Below, piece after piece: positions 15,168-22,105 of a DNA stretch of 25,522 nt; the stretch's first letter is position 1; every line of letters starts with the position of its first letter. Below the pieces are notes generated by a model that made no database searches, was not told the origin of the DNA, and saw nothing but the letters and a program-made list of their open reading frames with translations. Source of the DNA: Lysobacteraceae bacterium (GTDB lineage Bacteria; Pseudomonadota; Gammaproteobacteria; DSM-19610); NCBI GenBank assembly GCA_020201295.1, contig JAIVHA010000004.1, forward strand, positions 1-25,522, in the 5' to 3' direction. A program made the translations under genes and the position numbers.

Positions 15168-16394
15168 ATGACGCTGCAGGAACCCTTCCGCCCCCTGGCC
15201 GACCGCATGCGGCCGCGTGACCTGGAAGAGTTCATCGGCCAGGAACACCTGCTCGGTACCGGCAAGCCGCTGCGCCTGGCCATCGAATCGGGTCGCCTGC
15301 ATTCCATGCTGTTCTGGGGGCCTCCGGGCACCGGCAAGACCACCCTGGCGCGGCTGCTGGCGCGGCGCACCGGCGCCGAGTTCATGACCCTGTCGGCGGT
15401 GCTGGCGGGAGTCAAGGACATCCGCCAGGCCATGGACGCCGCCCGCGCGCTGCGCGCGGCGGAAGGCCGGCTCAGCATCCTGTTCGTGGACGAGGTGCAC
15501 CGTTTCAACAAGGCCCAGCAGGATGCCTTCCTGCCCTTCGTGGAGGACGGCACCATCCTGTTCGTCGGCGCCACCACCGAGAATCCTTCCTTCGAACTCA
15601 ACAACGCGCTGCTGTCGCGGGCGCGCACCTACGTACTCAAGCCGCTGACACCGGAGGCCCTGCGCGCCATCATCGACCAGGCCCTGGCCGATGGGGAACG
15701 GGGCCTGGGTGGCCGCCAGCTGCACATGGCGCCGGAACAGCGTGAGCGCCTGGCCGAGGCAGCCGATGGCGATGCACGGCGTGCCCTCAACCTGCTGGAG
15801 ATCGCCAGCGACCTGGCGGTGAGCGATACCGATGGTGAGCACATCACCGAAGAGGTCCTGGCGGAGGTGATCAGCGGCGGCACCCGTCGCTTCGACAAGG
15901 GCGGAGAGGCCTTCTACGACCAGATCTCGGCCTTGCACAAGTCGGTGCGTGGCTCCGCGCCCGATGCCGCCCTGTACTGGCTGGTGCGCATGCTGGACGG
16001 CGGCTGCGATCCCCTGTATCTCGCAAGGCGCATCGTGCGTATGGCCTCCGAGGACATCGGCAACGCCGACCCGCGCGCCCTGGGCATCTGCCTGCAGGCC
16101 TGGGACGCCCAGGAACGCCTCGGCAGCCCGGAAGGGGAGCTGACCCTGGCCCAGGCGGTGCTGTATCTCGCCTGCGCGCCCAAGAGCAACGCCGTCTACA
16201 TGGCCTTCAATGCCGTGCGCAAGGATGTACAACGCAAGGGCTCCCTGGAGGTGCCCCTGCATCTGCGTAACGCGCCCACCAGACTGATGAAGGAGCTGGG
16301 CTACGGCAAGACCTACCGCTATGCCCACGACGAGCCCGAGGCCTATGCCGCCGGTGAGCAGTATTTTCCCGACGGCAAGGCGAAGGGACGCTAG
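15168..16394 (+). CDS. rarA: RarA/MgsA, replication-associated recombination ATPase; short C-terminus
   Basis: 408 residues from MTLQEPFRPLADRMRPRD. RarA is a clamp-loader-like AAA+ ATPase acting at stalled forks. Visible are LEEFIGQEHLLG, Walker A GPPGTGKTT, Walker B ILFVDEVHRFNKAQQD, sensor GATTENPSFELN and the conserved RMASEDIGNADPRAL. The start at 15168 skips the repeat, which is open in frame from 15096. After YAAGEQYFPDG the protein stops within five residues, whereas E. coli RarA (447) continues for about 30-35 residues of a conserved C-terminal segment. This may be an in-frame or terminal deletion. The ATPase core is complete. The neighbours lolA and serS are the standard ones. Confidence 0.92.
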   Translation: MTLQEPFRPLADRMRPRDLEEFIGQEHLLGTGKPLRLAIESGRLHSMLFWGPPGTGKTTLARLLARRTGAEFMTLSAVLAGVKDIRQAMDAARALRAAEGRLSILFVDEVHRFNKAQQDAFLPFVEDGTILFVGATTENPSFELNNALLSRARTYVLKPLTPEALRAIIDQALADGERGLGGRQLHMAPEQRERLAEAADGDARRALNLLEIASDLAVSDTDGEHITEEVLAEVISGGTRRFDKGGEAFYDQISALHKSVRGSAPDAALYWLVRMLDGGCDPLYLARRIVRMASEDIGNADPRALGICLQAWDAQERLGSPEGELTLAQAVLYLACAPKSNAVYMAFNAVRKDVQRKGSLEVPLHLRNAPTRLMKELGYGKTYRYAHDEPEAYAAGEQYFPDGKAKGR

Positions 16395-16473
16395 TCCACA
16401 TACACCGGTCGCTGGTGTACCATTGGTTCCCGTTCGACACCGGGCCTCATACAGGAACAGGAACAGACTATTC

Positions 16474-16848
16474 ATGTACCAGACGCTGGCCATCGCGGCA
16501 GGCGGCGCCCTCGGGGCGGTGTTGCGCTACTGGGCTTCCAACGGGGTGTATGTCCTCACCGGCCGTGGCTTCCCCTACGGCACCCTGTTCGTCAACGTGA
16601 CGGGTTGCCTGCTCATCGGCTTCCTCAGCGTCTGGTTATTGGAGCGCAGCCTGGCGGGACCGGCGCTGCGCGGTTTCCTGCTCATCGGGGTGCTGGGTGG
16701 TTTTACGACCTTTTCCACCTTTTCCATGGAGACCCTGAACCTGATCGAGTCGGGGCAACTCGCCCGGGCACTGGCCAATATGGTCATCAGCGTCCTGGTC
16801 TGCGTCGGGGCCGCTGGCCTGGGTGTGGTACTTGGGAGGCAAGTATGA
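16474..16848 (+). CDS. crcB: Fluoride channel CrcB/Fluc
   Basis: 124 residues, the normal size, with four membrane helices. It exports fluoride ions as a dual-topology dimer. Diagnostic are GGALGAVLRYW at the N-terminus, FVNVTGCLLIGF in helix 2 with the pore Asn, and the phenylalanine-box motif GFTTFSTFSMET in helix 3. The start at 16474 has an AGGAACAGGAACAG stretch upstream; the frame runs open further left over rarA but without CrcB sequence. Its stop overlaps the DUF190 start (ATGA). No fluoride riboswitch is recognisable upstream. Confidence 0.95.
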   Translation: MYQTLAIAAGGALGAVLRYWASNGVYVLTGRGFPYGTLFVNVTGCLLIGFLSVWLLERSLAGPALRGFLLIGVLGGFTTFSTFSMETLNLIESGQLARALANMVISVLVCVGAAGLGVVLGRQV

Positions 16849-17150
16849 AAATGCACAAGGTCAGCATGGTCCGGATCTACCTCACCGAGGGCGAGGGCGT
16901 GGCCCAGAAACTGTTTCAGCGCCTGCATGACCAGGAAAGGATTCGTGGCGTCACCCTGTTCCGCGGCATCAGCGGTTTTGGTAGTTCAGGGCGGATTCAT
17001 TCGGCATCCTTGCTGGATACCTCGCTGAACCTGCCCCTGGTGCTGGAATTCTTCGACGATCCCGAACGGATCGACAAGGTGCTGGAACACATGCAGGACG
17101 AAATACAACCCGGCCACCTGGTGAGGTGGTTGGCCGAGATCAACGAATAA
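16845..17150 (+). CDS. DUF190 (PII-like) protein paired with CrcB
   Basis: 101 residues from MKMHKVSMVRIYLTEGEG. Family features: VRIYLTEG, LFQRLHDQERIRGVTLFRGI, GFGSSGRIHSA, DLVLEFFD-like LPLVLEFFDDPERI and IQPGHLV at the end. DUF190 proteins have a PII-like ferredoxin fold and are often next to or fused with CrcB; their role is unproven. A strong Shine-Dalgarno GGGAGG (16835-16840) and the 4-base overlap with crcB indicate coupling. serS follows after 12 bases. The crcB-DUF190 pair is an insertion into the usual rarA-serS neighbourhood. Confidence 0.9.
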   Translation: MKMHKVSMVRIYLTEGEGVAQKLFQRLHDQERIRGVTLFRGISGFGSSGRIHSASLLDTSLNLPLVLEFFDDPERIDKVLEHMQDEIQPGHLVRWLAEINE

Positions 17151-17162
17151 GGCACACACAGT

Positions 17163-18515
17163 ATGCTGGACCCGAAACGGATTCGTACCGAGCTGGACAT
17201 GGTGGCCGCCGAGCTGGCGCGTCGTGGCTACACCCTCGATACCACGCGCCTGGAGCAGCTGGAACAGCGCCGCAAGGATCTGCAGGTGCGTACCCAGGAA
17301 CTGCAGGCGGAACGCAACAGCCGTTCCAAAAATATCGGCAAGGCCAAGGCGGCCGGGGAGGACATCGCACCTCTGCTCAAGGAAGTCGAAGGCCTTGGTG
17401 AACAGCTCAAGGCGGCGGAACAGGAACTTGCCAGCTTGCAGGAGGAACTGGATGACATTCTCATGGGGATTCCCAATATCCCCCATGCCTCGGTGCCGGA
17501 TGGCAAGGATGAAACCGCCAACCAGGAAGTGCGCCGCTGGGGCGAGCCGCGCAAGTTCGATTTCGAAATAAAGGATCACGTGGACCTGGGCGAGGGCCTG
17601 GGCCTGTTGGATTTCGCCGCTGCCGCCAAGATCTCCGGGGCCCGGTTCAGCGTGCTGCGCGGTACCCTGGCGCGCCTGCACCGTGCCCTGATCCAGTTCA
17701 TGCTGGATACCCATACCGGCGAGCACGGCTACCAGGAGGTCTACGTGCCCTACCTGGTGAACGCCGACAGCCTGCGTGGCACCGGACAGCTGCCCAAGTT
17801 CGAAGAGGAACTGTTCGCCACCCGGGGCGAGAACCCCTATTACCTGATCCCCACCGCCGAGGTGCCAGTCACCAACCTGGTGCGCGACGAGATCGTGGCG
17901 GCGGAGCAGATGCCGTTGCGTTACGTGGCCCATACCCCCTGTTTCCGTTCCGAGGCCGGTTCCCACGGCAAGGACACCCGCGGCATGATCCGCCAGCACC
18001 AGTTCGAGAAGGTGGAGCTGGTGCAGATCGTCGCCCCGGACCAGTCCTGCGCGGCGCTGGAAACGCTGACCGGCCATGCCGAGACGATCCTGCAGAAACT
18101 GGGGATACCCTACCGGGTCATGGCCCTGTGTGCCGGTGACATGGGCTTTTCCGCCGCCAAGACCTACGACCTGGAGGCCTGGATCCCCAGCCAGGACTGC
18201 TACCGGGAGATCTCCTCCTGCAGCAACTTCGAATCCTTCCAGGCGCGCCGCATGCAGGCCCGCTGGCGCAACCCCGACACCGGCAAGCCCGAACTGGTGC
18301 ACACCCTGAACGGCTCTGGCCTGGCCGTGGGCCGAACCCTGGTAGCCATCCTGGAGAACTGCCAGCAGGCGGACGGGTCCGTGGTGATCCCCACGGTGCT
18401 GCGGCCCTATCTGGGTGGGATGGAGCGCATCACGGCGGGAACCCACAGGAGGTTGAGCTTCAGGTTGAGCTCGGCAAACACCACGTTGGATTCGAAGTTG
18501 GCCAGCACCCCTTGA
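17163..18515 (+). CDS. serS: Seryl-tRNA synthetase with an aberrant 27-residue tail
   Basis: 450 residues read. Residues 1-423 are a full class II SerRS: coiled-coil arm at about 30-100, motif 2 (CFRSEAGSHGKDTRGMIRQH), EISSCSNFESFQARR and motif 3 (LNGSGLAVGRTLVAILEN), then VPTVLRPYLGGMERI, the normal end of the family (about 425-430). The next 27 residues (TAGTHRRLSFRLSS and onward) resemble no SerRS and are the antisense of the convergent gene's coding sequence. The original stop seems lost at a junction near 18436-18446. The catalytic part is complete, so the enzyme is probably active. No terminator is visible. Confidence 0.93.
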   Translation: MLDPKRIRTELDMVAAELARRGYTLDTTRLEQLEQRRKDLQVRTQELQAERNSRSKNIGKAKAAGEDIAPLLKEVEGLGEQLKAAEQELASLQEELDDILMGIPNIPHASVPDGKDETANQEVRRWGEPRKFDFEIKDHVDLGEGLGLLDFAAAAKISGARFSVLRGTLARLHRALIQFMLDTHTGEHGYQEVYVPYLVNADSLRGTGQLPKFEEELFATRGENPYYLIPTAEVPVTNLVRDEIVAAEQMPLRYVAHTPCFRSEAGSHGKDTRGMIRQHQFEKVELVQIVAPDQSCAALETLTGHAETILQKLGIPYRVMALCAGDMGFSAAKTYDLEAWIPSQDCYREISSCSNFESFQARRMQARWRNPDTGKPELVHTLNGSGLAVGRTLVAILENCQQADGSVVIPTVLRPYLGGMERITAGTHRRLSFRLSSANTTLDSKLASTP

Positions 18516-18688
18516 ATGGCGATCAGGGTACGTTCCACCTGGTGCCTCGGCTGGTCCCGCAGGCGCGGGAACAGCATCATGAAATCGCTCAGGGGCTTGC
18601 CCTGTTCGTCACAGGCGGGGGCGCGCTTGCGCAGGGGCTCGGAGGCCGGGGTCATGAGGGGGTAGCGGGAATGGGTAAGGGAAGTCAT
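18407..18688 (-). pseudogene. Unknown protein, apparently truncated at its 3' end by fusion to serS
   Basis: 93 residues as read. The first 82 or so (MTSLTHSRYPL to LNLKLNLLWV) look like a real, conserved-type protein with VVFAELNLKLNLLWV near the end. The last ten residues, PAVMRSIPPR, are just the complement of serS codons. I suspect that the normal C-terminus is lost at the same junction that removed the serS stop. It starts 22 bases after the stop of the coiled-coil gene upstream, so the two likely form an operon. Function unknown. Confidence 0.55.
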
Positions 18689-18710
18689 GGCCGTCGTACC
18701 CCGTCCGGGT

Positions 18711-19406
18711 TCAGTTGAGGGTCTGCCGCAGGGGAGACGCGGACGCCAGTGTGGATTCGATTTCCCGCAATCGTGCCCAGGCCTCGGGCAGTGCCTGCCC
18801 TTCTTCCTGTCGCTGCAACAGCAGCGCGTTGGCTTCCCGGGAGATGAGACCGGCCTGGTCCGTATCGAACAGTTGCAGAGCTGCGGCGAGGGATTCGCGG
18901 GATTCGCTCAACAGGGTCGGCACCAGTTCGTCCTCTTTGATGACGGCATCTTCACGTAATAGATCGGCCACCAGGGGATAATCCTGTAATTCGTAGTGGA
19001 TCTCGCGGGCGATGTCCTCGTCGCGCAGCTTCGACAGGGCCTGGGGGTCGTCGGCGGCATGGGCGCGTACGCTGTTCATGATCACGGCCACCAGACGACG
19101 CAGTGCCTGCTTGATCTCGGCCAGATCGCCCGGCAGGCTGGAACAGCGTTCATAGGCCTGGTCCAATCGCTCCTTGAGTGTGAGGATGACATCGGATTCC
19201 ACATTGGCGGAAAGGTTCATGGCTTCCTGCAACAGTGTCTGGAATTCCACCAGGAAACGTTCCCGTTCCTCCGCGTCCTGTTGCTGGGCAAGATCGATAT
19301 CCCGTTGCACGATCCGGCGTCGCTCCGGCAAAAACAGCGGGTTGTCCCACAAGCGCTGGAGGCGGCGTTCATGGGCACCGGACAGGGGACTGAAGCGGAG
19401 CGTCAT
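18711..19406 (-). CDS. Helical protein of unknown function
   Basis: 231 residues from MTLRFSPLSGAHERRLQRLW. The start at 19406 is preferred; the frame is open to 19454, but that extension looks non-coding. The protein is predominantly charged and helical with likely coiled-coil stretches (RRRIVQRDIDLAQQQDAEER and RDEDIAREIHYELQDYP). There is no signal peptide or membrane segment and no catalytic motif that I recognise. It is followed by the truncated gene at 18407-18688 in the same direction, suggesting a two-gene operon. Confidence 0.65.
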   Translation of the reverse strand: MTLRFSPLSGAHERRLQRLWDNPLFLPERRRIVQRDIDLAQQQDAEERERFLVEFQTLLQEAMNLSANVESDVILTLKERLDQAYERCSSLPGDLAEIKQALRRLVAVIMNSVRAHAADDPQALSKLRDEDIAREIHYELQDYPLVADLLREDAVIKEDELVPTLLSESRESLAAALQLFDTDQAGLISREANALLLQRQEEGQALPEAWARLREIESTLASASPLRQTLN

Positions 19407-19515
19407 GGCAGGGTCCTGAGTAGAAGCATAGCCCATTCTAGTCCAGCCCGGCACAAAGCTGAACCTGCCCGAACCCCCGCCCGGCCCATGGACGATAAGC
19501 CGGTGAGAAATGCCG

Positions 19516-19521
19516 TATAAT
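19516..19521 (+). promoter_or_regulatory. Putative -10 box for the 19578 gene
   Basis: Perfect TATAAT 57 bases before the ATG at 19578, in the divergent gap after the coiled-coil gene. No good -35 is seen. A short hairpin ATCGGG/CCCGAT (19535-19554) falls in the presumed leader. Confidence 0.35.
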
Positions 19522-19577
19522 CAAGCCTTCCCATATCGGGAGTCCAAGCCCGATGCACAATCATGGAGAAATACCCG

Positions 19578-19862
19578 ATGAGTGAAATGCAGCTATCCCA
19601 GGAAATGATCCAGGCCGTACAGGAAATCATCGTCGCCCAGGACCCTCGGGCCCGTGACGCAGGCATCACGGCACAGTATCTGGCCGCCATCATCGGCGTG
19701 CTGCTGGGCAGCCAAGAGATGCCCCGGGCCGACAAAATGGAGATCCTGGAACAGCTCGGTGCCTTTTCCCAACATGTGATGGACGATATCGAGCGTCAGC
19801 AACAACCCGCCACGCCCGGTCCCGATGCGGCATTTGGTATCTGGCGTCCCGGAGACAACTGA
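19578..19862 (+). CDS. Small acidic protein of unknown function
   Basis: 94 residues from MSEMQLSQEMIQAVQEII. The start at 19578 is supported by GGAGA about 9 bases upstream; an ATG five codons earlier lacks a ribosome site. The protein is amphipathic-helical, with a hydrophobic AAIIGVLLG stretch too short to be a certain membrane segment, and ends in DAAFGIWRPGDN. I do not recognise the family. It precedes the tandem DsrC-like gene in the same direction, separated by 207 bases with alternative hairpins, so cotranscription is uncertain. Confidence 0.7.
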   Translation: MSEMQLSQEMIQAVQEIIVAQDPRARDAGITAQYLAAIIGVLLGSQEMPRADKMEILEQLGAFSQHVMDDIERQQQPATPGPDAAFGIWRPGDN

Positions 19863-19869
19863 TTCCCGG

Positions 19870-19905
19870 GTCCCTTTGCGAAGGGACATTCCCTTCGCAA
19901 TGTCC
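19870..19905. promoter_or_regulatory. Cluster of mutually exclusive hairpins
   Basis: Three perfect stems share bases: GTCCCTT/AAGGGAC (19870-19876 with 19881-19887), GCGAAGGG/CCCTTCGC (19878-19885 with 19891-19898) and GGACATT/AATGTCC (19884-19890 with 19899-19905). Only one or two can form together. They lie just after the stop at 19862 and before pyrimidine-rich sequence. A weak terminator or attenuator is possible; neither is proven. Confidence 0.45.
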
Positions 19906-19989
19906 TTCTTTCTCATCTGGTTTAATCTCCCGCACCGCTGCCATCCAGGCCTCAAGATTTGTCTCCCGCACCCGCTACAGGGTACAAGC

Positions 19990-20021
19990 GGCCGGGATGA
20001 GGCCGTCCCGCTATCCCGGCC
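19990..20021. promoter_or_regulatory. Perfect 9-bp inverted repeat upstream of the DsrC-like gene
   Basis: GGCCGGGAT (19990-19998) and ATCCCGGCC (20013-20021) are separated by 14 bases and lie about 50 bases before the gene start. They could be an operator or an RNA hairpin. There is no independent evidence for either. Confidence 0.35.
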
Positions 20022-20069
20022 CTGCGCTACACTTGCCGTATTGGATGACTTGCCCGGATCGAGGAAAAA

Positions 20070-20792
20070 ATGATGAATTCCGCAGCTTCAAACCTGAAAT
20101 TCGATGTCCTGACCGACGGTCGCCTGGCGAACCTGGCCGACTGGAACGAGGGCGTCGCCCATGAGCTCGCCACCCGCGATGGACTGCAACTGAGCGATGA
20201 TCACTGGGAAGTGATCAAGGCCATGCGCGAGTACTACCAGTCCTATAATGTTTCACCGGTCAAGAAATTGCTCAAGCGCAGCCTGAAGCAACGCTCCGGC
20301 ACGGACCGTTTTGACGATGAACACCTGGCGGAGCTGTTTCCGGGCGGCGTGCTGGTGCAGGGTTCGAAGATTGCCGGTATACCGATTCCCATGCTGGAAC
20401 GCAGCACCTATGCCGGCAAGGCTGCCCCGTCCAAGACCCACTTCACGGATTCCTTCGATTTCGAGGGCGAGACCTTCCGTGTTACCCAGCTTGGCAATCT
20501 GCTGGATTTGCATCGCTGGAACAAGCATGTCGCCTATTTTATGGCGGAGCGGGAGGGTATCAAGCTCAATGAGGACCATTGGGAAGTACTCAACTTCCTG
20601 CGCCAGTTCTATTTCGAATATGGGATTACGCCCATGGTGCGTATCCTGATGCAGCACATGGCCGAGGAACTGGGATCGGATCGGGCCAGTAAGGAACATC
20701 TCTATCAGCTGTTTCCGAAAGGCCCTTCACGCCAGGGTTCGCGCATCGCCGGCCTGCCGGAGCCCCAGGGCTGTATCGACTCCGACGACTGA
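20070..20792 (+). CDS. Tandem DsrC/TusE-like sulfur-relay protein (two fused domains)
   Basis: 240 residues, about twice a normal DsrC/TusE (105-115). Domain 1 spans about 10-107 (DHWEVIKAMREYYQSYNVSP, then LFPGG and GSKIAGIPIP). Domain 2 spans about 129-236 (DHWEVLNFLRQFYFEYGITP, then LFPKGPSRQGSRIAGLPEP and QGC). Family members carry sulfur on a C-terminal cysteine. The only cysteine in the whole protein is C235, at the DsrC CysA/TusE position, followed by IDSDD. The second DsrC cysteine is G here, as in TusE-type proteins, and domain 1 has no cysteine. Domain 1 may be a structural or docking module (inference). GAGG (20061-20064) lies 5 or 8 bases before two adjacent ATGs. A terminator follows. 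Confidence 0.9.
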   Translation: MMNSAASNLKFDVLTDGRLANLADWNEGVAHELATRDGLQLSDDHWEVIKAMREYYQSYNVSPVKKLLKRSLKQRSGTDRFDDEHLAELFPGGVLVQGSKIAGIPIPMLERSTYAGKAAPSKTHFTDSFDFEGETFRVTQLGNLLDLHRWNKHVAYFMAEREGIKLNEDHWEVLNFLRQFYFEYGITPMVRILMQHMAEELGSDRASKEHLYQLFPKGPSRQGSRIAGLPEPQGCIDSDD

Positions 20793-20819
20793 ACGCATAG
20801 TCACCCGTAACAACCATAA

Positions 20820-20874
20820 CCCCCTCTCGCGAGGGGGCGCAGTAATCTTGGCGCCTTCGGGCGCTTTTGTTTTT
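20820..20874 (+). terminator. Rho-independent terminator after the DsrC-like gene
   Basis: The main hairpin is GCGCC-TTCG-GGCGC (20851-20864), with a stable UUCG loop, followed by TTTTGTTTTT. A second hairpin CCCCCTC/GAGGGGG (20820-20837) lies just before it. The convergent unknown gene ends inside the T-tract, so the structures may also serve the minus strand. Confidence 0.9.
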
Positions 20875-21259
20875 ATGGGGTGGTTCCGGTTTCGGTCTGA
20901 TCGCTGGCCTGCGCTGAGCGCAAGGCTTCGGTCGAGCCGTTCCCGCCGCGGCTGGCCGCCTGCAGGAACTCGCACTCGTGCGTATGAGGCCGGCCGTCCT
21001 GGCTCGCCAGGTGTTCGAAATACACCCGCATGCCTTCCTTGACCATGGCCCTCATGCGTCGGCTGTAGCGTGCGGGTGTGCGGGCCTCCAGGCTGGCGCG
21101 CAGCTTGGCCACCACGTTCAGCAGCTCCTCCCGTGCCACCTGGCCGCAATCGACGCTGCCTGGCGGGAACTGGCTTTCCACGTAGAATTCAAGGGCCGTG
21201 ACAATGCGCTCCAACACTTCGGAGTCGCAATCGATCGCGATTGCCTTGTCCTTGTTCAT
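20873..21259 (-). CDS. Unknown 128-residue protein
   Basis: Begins MNKDKAIAIDCDSEVLERIV, preceded by a strong Shine-Dalgarno GAGGAAGG 4 bases before the ATG. The N-terminal 90 residues look like a small globular helical domain (ELLNVVAKLRASLEARTPA, RRMRAMVKEGMRVYFEHLAS), while the last 30 are Ser/Thr/Gln-rich and probably disordered. There are no membrane segments. The family is not recognised. It is divergent from the receiver-like gene and convergent with the DsrC-like gene; its TAA lies in the terminator tract. Confidence 0.7.
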   Translation of the reverse strand: MNKDKAIAIDCDSEVLERIVTALEFYVESQFPPGSVDCGQVAREELLNVVAKLRASLEARTPARYSRRMRAMVKEGMRVYFEHLASQDGRPHTHECEFLQAASRGGNGSTEALRSAQASDQTETGTTP

Positions 21260-21363
21260 CGCCTTCCTCGCTTATGCCCGCTGGTTTTCTGCTTGCGGGC
21301 GGGTGACCCCTGTGCAGGATCCTGATACCCTCTCGAGCCATTTGCACACGCAGGACCTGCAGC

Positions 21364-21750
21364 ATGGTCGCCACGGAACACCCGAGTGTACTGCTCTCCA
21401 TCGTCGAACTGGGTGGGTATCCCAATTTTACGCCCCTCTACCAGCGGGCGGGTTTCCAGGTGATGGTGGAGCACAATATGCGCAAGGCGCTGGCTGCCAT
21501 CAAGAAGAAAAAACCCGCCGTGATCGTGGCGGAATTCAATTACCAGTCCGATTTCCGTGACCGCACCAGTTCACTGGAGTCCATGCTGGCCACGGCACAG
21601 CACAACCCGGGCACCCGGATCGTGGTGTTCTATGAAAAGGAAGTTGCGCACCAGTTCGAAAAACTGCGTGCCGGCCACTCCATCGACGCGGCGTTCGGTT
21701 TTCCCATCGATGAGGCGGAACTGGAGACCTGTATTCGCGGATTCCGGTAG
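21364..21750 (+). CDS. Unknown protein, possibly a pseudo-receiver (CheY-like fold)
   Basis: 128 residues. Alternating strands and helices fit a response-regulator receiver: SVLLSIVELG, FQVMVEHNMRKALAAIKKKK, PAVIVAEFNYQ, TRIVVFYEK and IDAAFGFPIDEAELETCI. Where receivers have the phosphorylated Asp at the end of strand 3 (here AVIVAEFNY) no Asp is present, so phosphorylation is unlikely if the fold assignment is right. The ribosome site is weak (AGGA about 10 bases upstream). Function unknown. Confidence 0.6.
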   Translation: MVATEHPSVLLSIVELGGYPNFTPLYQRAGFQVMVEHNMRKALAAIKKKKPAVIVAEFNYQSDFRDRTSSLESMLATAQHNPGTRIVVFYEKEVAHQFEKLRAGHSIDAAFGFPIDEAELETCIRGFR

Positions 21751-21767
21751 GGAAGCGCTGGTTTATT

Positions 21768-21794
21768 CGTCATGCCCGCGTAGGCGGGCATCCA
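21768..21794. repeat. Short palindromic CATGCCCGC/GCGGGCAT repeat
   Basis: Perfect 8-bp stem ATGCCCGC (21772-21779) and GCGGGCAT (21784-21791) with loop GTAG, in the context TCGTC...CCA. This matches the general form of a dispersed repeat seen in many proteobacteria (CGTCATnCCnGC...CCA). It directly abuts the CACGGAA element at 21794. Confidence 0.65.
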
Positions 21795-21927
21795 TGGCCA
21801 CGGAATCACACGGAAGTACACGGAAAAAAACATCAATTGGCTCGGAGTCAGTTCACGGTACAAGGTAAAGCATCGCCACGTACCGGCCCTTATCTTTCCG
21901 TGTTTTTCCGTGTGATTCCGTGGCCAT
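21794..21927. repeat. Inverted-repeat element with 10-bp CACGGAA units, copy 2
   Basis: Left arm from 21794 (ATGGCCACGGAATCACACGG and onward) pairs with right arm 21895-21927 at 31 of 33 positions by eye. Each arm is three tandem CACGGAAnnn units; the spacer is about 68 bases. The right arm runs into the 3' end of the GIY-YIG fragment and supplies its last codons and stop. It is the same class as 14992-15140, yet both arms here share GAATCACACGG, while both arms there share GAAGCACACGG. Confidence 0.85.
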
Positions 21928-22105
21928 CACAAGTTTTGCCGATCAGGCGCAGCTTTTCGGCGCGCGGCAGCTTCTTGATGGCCGCCTCGCGCCGGCATGC
22001 CGCGCCACGGTCGGTGGCCGCTTCCTGCCAGGCGAGCCGCACCGGTCGCCGTGCGCGGGTATAGCGGGCGGCGGCGCGGCCTTCGTTGTGCTCGGCCACC
22101 CGGTG
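21890..22105 (-). pseudogene. 3' fragment of a GIY-YIG (UPF0213/YhbQ-like) gene
   Basis: The frame reads RVAEHNEGRAAARYTRARRPVRLAWQE, then CRREAAIKKLPRAEKLRLIG. This is the C-terminal half of small GIY-YIG endonuclease-like proteins, in which RYTRxRRPVRLVWQE is typical. The N-terminal half with the GIY...YIG residues is absent; sequence further upstream is pepN in another frame. The gene was apparently cut by the same deletion that removed the end of pepN. Its last 13 residues and stop come from the CACGGAA repeat. Confidence 0.75.

Noticed and set aside
16395..16473. Possible fluoride riboswitch before crcB
   Set aside because: A hairpin TACACC/GGTGTA is present, but the conserved fluoride riboswitch core was not found.
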